Assembly: GCA_944325615.1 (NCBI GenBank)
Contig: CALVAU010000128.1
Location: 1-10,354 of the forward strand
DNA from: Candidatus Gastranaerophilales bacterium
Lineage (GTDB): Bacteria; Cyanobacteriota; Vampirovibrionia; Gastranaerophilales; Gastranaerophilaceae
Direction of reading: 5' to 3'
Length of the DNA stretch: 10,354 bases
The translations under genes and the position numbers were made by a program. The notes beneath the pieces were generated by a model. The model ran no database searches. It saw nothing but the letters and a program-made list of their open reading frames with translations, and was not told the DNA's origin. Below are positions 1 through 6,520 of the stretch, in pieces (positions within the stretch are counted from its first letter, which is position 1; every line of letters begins with the position of its first letter).

Positions 1-1
1 T

Positions 2-181
2 TATAATAATCGCGGGAATGCAAAAAGTGGATTAAGAGATTATGCGGGAGCAATAAAGGACTATGATAAAGCTATAGAACTAGATCCTACATATAAGTTT
101 GCACGCATAAATCGCATAAAAGCAAAAATAATCCTGACAGTAAAGAAAATACAATCAAAGATAATAAAATTCTTTAGCTGA
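2..181 (+). CDS. Tetratricopeptide-repeat (TPR) protein, C-terminal fragment (5' end outside window)
   Basis: The reading frame is open from the window edge and ends at TGA 179-181. Its first ~34 residues form one recognisable TPR unit: a Tyr-Asn-Asn-Arg-Gly helix, then DYAGAIKDYDKAIELDP with the family's Gly, Ala and Pro positions, then the start of another helix. TPRs are protein-protein interaction scaffolds; the partner and cellular site cannot be told from this piece. The last ~20 residues after the A-run at 124-128 are hydrophobic/basic and do not look like TPR sequence. One extra A in that run would give a hydrophilic tail containing NNPDSKENTIKDNKIL and a stop at TAG 175-177. So a one-base frameshift or a sequencing indel is likely. 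The gene runs tail-to-tail into the peptidase and overlaps its stop codon. Confidence 0.72.
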   Translation, partial: YNNRGNAKSGLRDYAGAIKDYDKAIELDPTYKFARINRIKAKIILTVKKIQSKIIKFFS

Positions 182-1334
182 TATATGCTTTATAAAACTC
201 TTGTAGAAGTTCTTGTCCTTTTATGATTGATTTATAATCAACATTTTCTTCAACTGAGTGCATATTATGTACGTCTGCAAGACCTACCAAATAAGGTAAG
301 AATTTTTCACCATTTGAGTTTGTTCTGTTTGCATAAATATGAGTCTCCGCTCCTGCGTGGAATGATGAAATTTCAGGTGTTACGTCTACCTTTTTAGCAA
401 CAGTCTCAAATAATATCGGAATATAATCATCAGTTGATTTTTCAAATGGAGGAAGGTGTTCGGCAAAAGTGATTTCAGCTTTAGCTATACCTTCGTATTG
501 TTTGTTAAAATCATTAATTTCAAAAACCATTCTATCTTTCAATTCTTCTTCCATTTTCCTGCTGGAACTTCTAATTGAATAGCTTGCTTCTGCAGTTGTG
601 TTGATAATATTTGTAACGTTGATGTTTCCAGATGTAATACCTCCGATATTGCATGAGGTAACAACTTCCCCGTTTTCTGAATAATAAACGCCTTGCGGTA
701 GGTTCGCTACTATATCAGCAATAAGCTTTGCAGCATTCTCTCTTGTAGGATCAGCGATATCAATGCCTGAATGACCGCCTTTAAAGCTTGTTACTTTAAT
801 TTTTACTGTTGTATAACTAGCTCCTGATGTCATAAGCTGTCCTAAGCTGTCACTATCAAGTACAAGTACATATTTTGAATTCAGTTTGTCAAATTCAATG
901 TTTCTAATACCTGATGCTCCGTTTTCTTCATCTCTTGTAAATACAAGTTCTAATTCGCCATGCGGATAGTCAGATTTTGCAAGTTTTGTCGCAAAGAAAA
1001 GTGCATTTGCAAGACCTGCTTTATCATCAGCTCCGAGAGTCCTTCCTTTAGCTCTGATTAAATCACCATCTAAATAAGTCTCGACTGGACTGTCATCTCC
1101 TATTACATCCATATGCGCAGATAAAAGTAAAGATGGTTTTGTCGCATCTGTTGCAGGAATTCTTATAATAACATTTTTGTAGTCATCCAATCTGCAATCA
1201 AGAGAATGTTTCTTACAATATTCTTGCAGCCAATCGATTACTTTCTCCTCGTGCATAGATGGGGATGGTATTTCTGCTAGGGTGCAGAATAAATCTATTA
1301 ATTCATGCTCTTTTCTAATATTATTTATTGGCAT
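174..1334 (-). CDS. M20-family metallopeptidase, peptidase T-like
   Basis: A 386-residue, full-length member of the M20 di-zinc peptidases, closest in look to the peptidase T / PepT-like group that trims small peptides in the cytoplasm. Visible metal-site motifs in order: SAHMDV (His74, Asp76), GADDKAG (bridging Asp103), RDEENG (catalytic Glu136, ligand Glu137), VLDSDS (Asp160 likely ligand), and His359 near the C-terminus in DVHNMHS. The lid/dimerisation domain sits roughly at 180-295 and contains GGHSG (His188). SFHAGAETH (323-332) is typical of the PepT-like group. No signal peptide is seen. The ATG is supported by AAGGAG (1342-1347 on the complementary strand) 7 bases upstream, and by an extended -10 promoter. 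Exact substrate (tripeptides versus other amide substrates) is inferred only from the family. Confidence 0.9.
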   Translation of the reverse strand: MPINNIRKEHELIDLFCTLAEIPSPSMHEEKVIDWLQEYCKKHSLDCRLDDYKNVIIRIPATDATKPSLLLSAHMDVIGDDSPVETYLDGDLIRAKGRTLGADDKAGLANALFFATKLAKSDYPHGELELVFTRDEENGASGIRNIEFDKLNSKYVLVLDSDSLGQLMTSGASYTTVKIKVTSFKGGHSGIDIADPTRENAAKLIADIVANLPQGVYYSENGEVVTSCNIGGITSGNINVTNIINTTAEASYSIRSSSRKMEEELKDRMVFEINDFNKQYEGIAKAEITFAEHLPPFEKSTDDYIPILFETVAKKVDVTPEISSFHAGAETHIYANRTNSNGEKFLPYLVGLADVHNMHSVEENVDYKSIIKGQELLQEFYKAYIS

Positions 1335-1366
1335 TATAAAACTCCTTAATTTTGTGTTGTTTTATA

Positions 1367-1375
1367 ATTATACCA
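1367..1375 (-). promoter_or_regulatory. Extended -10 promoter of the M20 peptidase gene
   Basis: Read on the minus strand this is TGGTATAAT: a perfect TATAAT -10 hexamer (1367-1372) preceded by the TGn extension (1373-1375). No good -35 hexamer lies 16-18 bases upstream, as is common for extended -10 promoters. The predicted start near 1360 leaves a leader of about 25 bases that includes AAGGAG. Confidence 0.65.
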
Positions 1376-1461
1376 CATAAAATTATTTAGTTCTATTATT
1401 TATTCTTTTTTCATATTATTATATATTTTGTAATTAGTCTAAAAATACTTGTGGAGTGAAT

Positions 1462-2571
1462 ATGGATAAAAATTTTTCAGGTCAAATGACTTTATTAAAA
1501 GCTTTAGCAATTTTACTTGTGGTATCAGGGCATCTGGAATTTTCTATTTTTGGAATGTTTCCGCCATATTCTTTCCAGCTGGCATTATTTTTCTTTATTT
1601 CAGGAATGCTTTTCAAAGATAAATATTTGGATAATGTGTCGGAGTATTTTACAAGAAGAATAAAGTCTTTGCTTGTGCCTTATTTTGCGTATGAAGCTGT
1701 TTATTTGCTGATTACAATTGCACTGGTACCTGTTGTCGGTGAATTCTTAGGGGATACTCCGTCGTTAAAGTCGTTTTTTATTACACCATTTTTAAACGGT
1801 CATCAGCTTTTATTATGTGCACCGTTGTGGTTTGTCCCACAATTATTTATGACAATGATTACTTTTTTGTTTTTGCTAAGATTGTTTAGAAAATTTGATA
1901 ATGAAAAATATTCTTTAATATTTTTTACAATTTTGGGTTTTGGAACTATTCCATTATGGAAAATAATTCCTCATACACCTCTTGCTTTAGTTGTAATTAG
2001 AACAACATTTTCTCTATTCTTTGTGTATTTAGGATATTACTATGTGAAATTTATAAAGGACAGATATGATATATTTACACCAAAATGGCTTGGTGGAATC
2101 ATTCTTTTCCAATCTTTCTTGTGGTTATTCAATAGAGATTTTGACCCATATCATGGCATCGGACTTAGTTATGTGTTAGTGTGGGGACGATTTGATGAAC
2201 AGTTGATTGTGCCTGTATTTACTTCTTTGACAGGAATTTGGGTATCGTTGTTTGCTGTAAAAATTCTATATCCTTATTTGAAGGATGTAAAACTGCTTCA
2301 AGATATCGGAAATTCTACATATCATATAATGGCAAATCATTTGTTTGTAATGTATATAATTACATCATTGTTATTCCATTATGCAGATTCTCCAATTTTG
2401 CTAAAAATTACAGGCTCACACGTATTTACAAGGGGAGATAAAATATATTCAATATTTGATCCTGTGCAAATGACATATTTATATTTTGTGATTGTGGTGC
2501 TTTCAACAACTTATTTAGCGAAATTGCAAAAGTTTTTATACAAAAAGATTTTTCCGCAAAAACTATCTTAG
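1462..2571 (+). CDS. Membrane acyltransferase, acyltransferase-3 family (fucose 4-O-acetylase-like)
   Basis: About 369 residues, mostly hydrophobic, with around ten likely membrane helices. The N-terminus has the family hallmark KALAILLVVSGH, where His24 is the expected catalytic histidine, followed by FFFISGMLF (43-51) and a basic RRIKSLLVPY segment (65-74). Further family-like blocks are PLWFVPQL (~121-128) and IGNSTYHIMANH (~282-293). Known relatives transfer acetyl or other acyl groups to sugars of surface polysaccharides or lipids at the inner membrane; the acceptor here is unknown and no glycan-synthesis genes are adjacent. An in-frame GTG at 1456 could add two residues, but its G is the last base of the GGAG (1453-1456) that serves ATG 1462, so I prefer ATG. 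The stop overlaps the end of mutS2 by 9 bases. Confidence 0.85.
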   Translation: MDKNFSGQMTLLKALAILLVVSGHLEFSIFGMFPPYSFQLALFFFISGMLFKDKYLDNVSEYFTRRIKSLLVPYFAYEAVYLLITIALVPVVGEFLGDTPSLKSFFITPFLNGHQLLLCAPLWFVPQLFMTMITFLFLLRLFRKFDNEKYSLIFFTILGFGTIPLWKIIPHTPLALVVIRTTFSLFFVYLGYYYVKFIKDRYDIFTPKWLGGIILFQSFLWLFNRDFDPYHGIGLSYVLVWGRFDEQLIVPVFTSLTGIWVSLFAVKILYPYLKDVKLLQDIGNSTYHIMANHLFVMYIITSLLFHYADSPILLKITGSHVFTRGDKIYSIFDPVQMTYLYFVIVVLSTTYLAKLQKFLYKKIFPQKLS

Positions 2572-4938
2572 AGTAATAACGCTAATGCCATCGCCGCCTT
2601 CTCCGTCACCTCCGGGGCGAAATTCTTTTACATATGGTGATGTCTTTAAAAATTCTCTCGTTGCTGATTTTAAAGCTCCTGTACCATGTCCGTGGATGAC
2701 TGATACTTCCGAAAAATTAGCAAGACTTGCTTGATCAAGGAATAATTCCAATTCATCCAGTGCGTCTTCTACGGTTTTTCCTCTCAAATCGAGTCTGTTT
2801 GAAAGCTCAGTACGTTTTAGCTCAAACTTTTCAAAACTTACAGGTGTATATCCAGAAGATTTTTGCTCGTATTTTTTATCGTAAGGAGCTAGTTTTTCTT
2901 TATCTACTTTAGTTTTAATATTTCCCATTTGGACGAGAACTTTCCCTTTTTTATCGGGGAGTGATAATATCGTAACAGTTTGATGAATATCTTTTACAAG
3001 TAATTTATCGCCTATTTTTAAGCTATCGAAATCAACTGGTGCGTATTTGTTTTTTTCATCATACTTATCAAGTTTTTCTTTGAATCCTTGCTCGAGTTTG
3101 GTAAGACGAGAATATGATCTGCGGGCTATTTTTTCTGTTTTTTCTTTTCTCATCTCATCAATAATTTCCTTCAGTTCAGCTCTGACAGAAAGCATTTCAC
3201 TGTCGAATTTCATTTTTATATTTTTAATTGTTTTTTTCTTATCTTTTTTTATAGCTTCAAGATTTTCTTCATATTCCTTTTTTAATTCATCAGCTTCTTC
3301 TTTTGCAACTTCTGTATCTTTAAGATTATCGCTCAGTTTTTGTTGAGTTTCTTGTAATTTTTCGACCACAAGAATTGAAGAATCTTTTTGCGATATAAGC
3401 ATATCTTTAGCTTTTTCTGTTATGTCTTTAGAAAGCCCTAAGTTTGAAGATATTGCAATTGCGTTACTTAATCCGGGAATTCCGATTAAGAGTTTGTATG
3501 TTGGTTTTAGTGAATTAGAATCGAATTCAACTGATGCGTTTTTAAAATACGGGTTTGAATACTCAAGAGCTTTTAATTCTCCATAGTGTGTGGTAATTGT
3601 TGAAAATACTCCTTTTTGAGCTAAATATTCAAGAATTACTTTTGCAAGTACTGAGCCTTCTTGAGGATCAGTGCCTGCACAAATTTCGTCTAACAGGACA
3701 TACGTATCATCATCGGATTTTTCTGTAATTTCTATTATGTTTTTCATATGAGATGAAAAAGTTGACAAGCTCTGTAATATGCTTTGATCATCTCCAATGT
3801 CTGCGAAGACTTTTTTGAACGGATAAACTTTAGCCATAGTGCACGGTAGGAAAAATCCTGCCTTAGTCATTAATATGAAAAGGCCGATAGTCTTTATAGT
3901 AACAGTTTTTCCGCCTGTATTGGAGCCTGTGATTATTATTGATTTATAATCTTTCCCTATTTCAAAATCATTTGAGATTATATTCTCTACTGTGCCTATC
4001 AAAAGCGGATGGCGCATGTTTTCAAGGCTGATAAACTTTTTATCTGACAGTAATTCAGCTTCAATTGCACCTATTCTTGCGGCATATCTTGCCTTTGCAA
4101 AGTGAAAATCGATTTCTGAAAGCGTGCGTTCTGTTATTTTTAAATCTGTCATCTTATCTTTTACTAATGATGATAATTCAACTAAGATTCGCACTTCTTC
4201 AGCGTGGATTTCGGATTTGATTTCTCTGATTTTGTTGTTTATCGGGACAATTTCTTCAGGTTCTATGTAAAACGTTTTGTTTGTTGCGGATACATCGTGG
4301 ACAATACCTTTTACTTTACTTTTTGAAGGAGCTTTGACTTGGAAAACGATTCTTTCGTCACGGGTTGTATAGATATTTTCCTGTAAGTGTTTTGAAAATT
4401 CTGTCGAGTTTAAAAGGTCATTTACCTTATTTCTGAGATTTTTTTCGTTTTCGAAAAGCGATGCCCAAAGTCCTTTTAATTGTGGGGTTGCATCTTTTTT
4501 TATTTCTAAATTTTCATCAAAAGTGTTTGATATTCTATCTTCTAAATCTTTAGCTGAAAGCAGGTTTTGAGATAGTTGTAATAATTGTGGAATTTTCGCG
4601 TTTTCAGAGTTTTCTTGTATAAATTTTTTGACCAGTCGTGATGAGCGTAGAGTTTTTGCAACATCAATAAGTTCTTCTTCATTCAAATAGCTTATGTGCG
4701 CACTTTTTTGAATTTCGTTGATATTTGCAACAAAACCTATTGGAATATCGATTGCATAATCAAGCAGGCTCTTAGCTTCTTTTGTGTAAGTTAACGCTTT
4801 TAAAATCTCTGAATATTCACTATAAATCGGTGCATTCAAAGATAACTCTTTGCTTTGTGAAGTTTTTGCAAAAAGTGAAATCTTTTCTTGAATTTTATCG
4901 AATTCTAATGTTTTTAAGGTCTTTGATTGAATGTCCAT
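2563..4938 (-). CDS. mutS2: Endonuclease MutS2 / ribosome-collision ATPase with C-terminal Smr domain
   Basis: The 791 residues match the usual MutS2 length and layout. There is no mismatch-recognition domain; the clamp/lever region covers ~1-300. The ABC-type ATPase has Walker A GSNTGGKT (338-345), a DIGDDQSI signature region (380-387), Walker B YVLLDE (413-418) and a switch His in TTHYGE (His451). A long charged coiled coil runs ~505-630, then a small beta domain (~633-690), then the Smr domain (~714-791) with LDLRG (716-720) and HGHGTG (749-754). MutS2 is known to suppress recombination and, in Bacillus, to act on collided ribosomes; which role dominates here cannot be read from sequence. 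The N-terminus (KTLKTLEFDKI) is typical, fixing the ATG, yet no SD precedes it. The tail is unusually Gly/Asp-rich. Confidence 0.96.
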   Translation of the reverse strand: MDIQSKTLKTLEFDKIQEKISLFAKTSQSKELSLNAPIYSEYSEILKALTYTKEAKSLLDYAIDIPIGFVANINEIQKSAHISYLNEEELIDVAKTLRSSRLVKKFIQENSENAKIPQLLQLSQNLLSAKDLEDRISNTFDENLEIKKDATPQLKGLWASLFENEKNLRNKVNDLLNSTEFSKHLQENIYTTRDERIVFQVKAPSKSKVKGIVHDVSATNKTFYIEPEEIVPINNKIREIKSEIHAEEVRILVELSSLVKDKMTDLKITERTLSEIDFHFAKARYAARIGAIEAELLSDKKFISLENMRHPLLIGTVENIISNDFEIGKDYKSIIITGSNTGGKTVTIKTIGLFILMTKAGFFLPCTMAKVYPFKKVFADIGDDQSILQSLSTFSSHMKNIIEITEKSDDDTYVLLDEICAGTDPQEGSVLAKVILEYLAQKGVFSTITTHYGELKALEYSNPYFKNASVEFDSNSLKPTYKLLIGIPGLSNAIAISSNLGLSKDITEKAKDMLISQKDSSILVVEKLQETQQKLSDNLKDTEVAKEEADELKKEYEENLEAIKKDKKKTIKNIKMKFDSEMLSVRAELKEIIDEMRKEKTEKIARRSYSRLTKLEQGFKEKLDKYDEKNKYAPVDFDSLKIGDKLLVKDIHQTVTILSLPDKKGKVLVQMGNIKTKVDKEKLAPYDKKYEQKSSGYTPVSFEKFELKRTELSNRLDLRGKTVEDALDELELFLDQASLANFSEVSVIHGHGTGALKSATREFLKTSPYVKEFRPGGDGEGGDGISVITLR

Positions 4939-4944
4939 AAGGAA

Positions 4945-4972
4945 ATTTTACAATTTAAAGCCTTTTTTTCAA
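4945..4972 (-). promoter_or_regulatory. mutS2 promoter, apparently giving a leaderless mRNA
   Basis: On the minus strand there is TTGAAA (4972-4967), a 16-base spacer and TAAAAT (4950-4945). Only six bases (TTCCTT) separate the -10 from the mutS2 ATG at 4938, so the expected +1, seven bases past the -10, falls on the A of the start codon. No purine-rich SD site exists in these bases. Confidence 0.55.
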
Positions 4973-4999
4973 GTGATTGTGAAGTTTTTAAATTAATTC

Positions 5000-5028
5000 T
5001 TGCATTGATTATGTTTTTTAATTACAAT
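5000..5028 (+). promoter_or_regulatory. Sigma-70-type promoter of the gltA-like gene
   Basis: TTGCAT (5000-5005), a 17-base spacer and TACAAT (5023-5028) form a good promoter, with a start expected near 5035 and a leader of about 39 bases. An 8-base perfect palindrome, CAATATTG (5025-5032), overlaps the -10 and could be an operator. A second TATAAT at 5049-5054 lacks a -35 at proper distance. Confidence 0.6.
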
Positions 5029-5060
5029 ATTGGTATTAATAGTAAATTTATAATTTATAA

Positions 5061-5066
5061 GAGGGG
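5061..5066 (+). promoter_or_regulatory. Ribosome binding site deciding the gltA-like start
   Basis: GAGGGG lies 7 bases before ATG 5074. It decides against an upstream in-frame TTG at 4927, which would add 49 residues with no family resemblance and would run across both divergent promoters and the start of mutS2. Confidence 0.8.
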
Positions 5067-5073
5067 ATATAAA

Positions 5074-6447
5074 ATGGCTGTAGAAAGACAAAGAGTTATA
5101 GAACAGGATAAAATTCAAAGACGTTCAAATTTTGATCCTGTAGAAAGCAATTTGACACCTGAACAAGTAAAATTGGAAGCTTCAAGATGTCTTAATTGTA
5201 AAAATCCGCAATGCGTAAAAGGATGCCCTGTAAATATTCAAATACCGCAATTTATTCAAGCAATTAAAGAAGGTAATTTGGACAAAGCAGGTGAAATTAT
5301 CAGACAAACAAGCATGTTACCTTCTGTCTGCGGTAGAGTTTGTCCTCAAGAAAGACAATGTGAAGGTAAATGTATTTTGGGTATAAAAGGTCTTCCTGTA
5401 TCAATCGGAGCTTTGGAAAGATATGTAGGTGATAATACAAGTGCAGATATGCCTGAAATTAAACCATCCGGTAAAAAAGTTGCAGTAGTCGGCTCAGGTT
5501 GTGCTGGTATTACAGCAGCTGCAGATTTAAGAAAAGCAGGTCATGAAGTTGTTGTATTTGAAGCTTTACATAAATTGGGCGGAGTATTGAGATATGGTAT
5601 TCCTCCATTCAGACTTCCAAGAACCGTATTAGATAGAGAAATTACAAACCTTAAAGCTATGGGCGTAAAATTCCATACAAACGTAATTGTAGGTAAATCA
5701 ATTACGTTAAAACAATTAAAAGATGACGGGTTTGATGCAATATTTATCTGCTCTGGTGCAGGTCTTCCAAAAATGCTTCATGTACCTGGTGAAAATTTGA
5801 ACGGAGTTTTCTCCGCAAATGAATTTTTGACTCGTGTAAACTTAATGCAAGCAGGACAACCGGATAGCCCAACACCATTAAGAGTTGGTAAAAAAGTTGC
5901 GGTATTTGGTGGCGGAAACGTTGCTATGGATGCTGCAAGAACAGCTGTCAGAGTTGGATTTGAAGAAGTTTATATTATCTACAGACGTACTGAAAAAGAA
6001 CTTCCTGCAAGATTGGAAGAAATCCGTCACGCAAAAGAAGAAGGTGTAATATTCAAATTCTTATATGCACCAAAAGAAATTATTGGTCAAGACGGTTATG
6101 TAAAAGCTGTAGAATTAGAAGTAATGGAACTTGGCGAACCTGATGAAAGCGGTCGTAGAAAACCTGTTCCGACAGGTAAAATTGAAACTGTTGAATTGGA
6201 TACAGTAATCGTTGCTTTAGGTACAGGTCCAAATCCGATTATTCAACGTTCAGCAGAAGCAGAAGGGCTTGAAATTATTACAGATAAGCGCGGATACATT
6301 ACCGTTGATGGCGAAACTCGTTGTACTAATATCCCAACTGTATATGCAGGCGGAGATGTTGCTCCAGTTGGAGAATCTAACGCTATCAATGCAATGGGTG
6401 CAGGTAAAAAAGCTGCAAAAGCTATCAATGAGCTTTTAGCAGAGTAG
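5074..6447 (+). CDS. gltA: NADPH-dependent glutamate synthase small-chain-type oxidoreductase (GltA/GltD family)
   Basis: The 457-residue protein has the complete GltD-like architecture. An N-terminal iron-sulfur domain carries two four-cysteine groups, Cys39/42/47/51 and Cys86/90/96/100. An FAD-binding Rossmann fold starts at KVAVVGSGCAG (135-145). An NADPH-binding fold starts at KVAVFGGGNVA (274-284), with Arg304-Arg305 placed to hold the 2'-phosphate. A second FAD motif, YAGGDVAP (424-431), lies near the end. The family passes electrons from NADPH through FAD and 4Fe-4S clusters to a partner. Short forms of this length are annotated as homotetrameric glutamate synthase, but NfnB/SudB-type flavoproteins look alike. 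No large subunit (gltB) or NfnA partner is adjacent, so the true reaction is open. FAD-site Cys143 replaces the more usual Pro of GSGPAG. Own promoter and terminator imply a single-gene unit. Confidence 0.88.
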   Translation: MAVERQRVIEQDKIQRRSNFDPVESNLTPEQVKLEASRCLNCKNPQCVKGCPVNIQIPQFIQAIKEGNLDKAGEIIRQTSMLPSVCGRVCPQERQCEGKCILGIKGLPVSIGALERYVGDNTSADMPEIKPSGKKVAVVGSGCAGITAAADLRKAGHEVVVFEALHKLGGVLRYGIPPFRLPRTVLDREITNLKAMGVKFHTNVIVGKSITLKQLKDDGFDAIFICSGAGLPKMLHVPGENLNGVFSANEFLTRVNLMQAGQPDSPTPLRVGKKVAVFGGGNVAMDAARTAVRVGFEEVYIIYRRTEKELPARLEEIRHAKEEGVIFKFLYAPKEIIGQDGYVKAVELEVMELGEPDESGRRKPVPTGKIETVELDTVIVALGTGPNPIIQRSAEAEGLEIITDKRGYITVDGETRCTNIPTVYAGGDVAPVGESNAINAMGAGKKAAKAINELLAE

Positions 6448-6455
6448 TTTGTTTT

Positions 6456-6510
6456 ATAACGTCACTTTTTATATTTCTGGTTGTGGAATATAGAAGTGAC
6501 GTTATTTTTA
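6456..6510 (+). terminator. Intrinsic terminator after the gltA-like gene
   Basis: A perfect 12-bp inverted repeat, ATAACGTCACTT (6456-6467) and AAGTGACGTTAT (6494-6505), is extended by a second stem, 6470-6477 with 6485-6492 (one G-U pair), closed by a 7-base loop. A run of T follows (6505-6509). The minus strand lacks a T-tract after the stem, so it terminates plus-strand transcription only. The next gene's SD begins only 7 bases after the stem, at 6512. Confidence 0.85.
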
Positions 6511-6520
6511 TGAGGTAGTT

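Noticed and set aside
1376..1455. Plus-strand promoter for the acyltransferase gene
   Set aside because: The stretch is so AT-rich that several -10-like hexamers occur (for example 1414-1419 and 1422-1427), none with a convincing -35.
2238..2441. 67-codon plus-strand open frame inside the acyltransferase gene
   Set aside because: Out-of-frame shadow of a well-supported gene on the same strand.
2727..2912. 61-codon plus-strand open frame inside mutS2
   Set aside because: Antisense shadow of the Smr-proximal coding region with no start signals.
3047..3346. 99-codon plus-strand open frame, Ser/Phe-rich
   Set aside because: It lies opposite the Lys/Glu-rich coiled coil of mutS2, whose codons give Phe/Ser/Leu in antisense; no SD or promoter.
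4927..5073. 49-residue N-terminal extension of the gltA-like gene from TTG 4927
   Set aside because: It crosses the mutS2 start and both promoters, has no SD and no family similarity; GAGGGG before ATG 5074 gives the true start.
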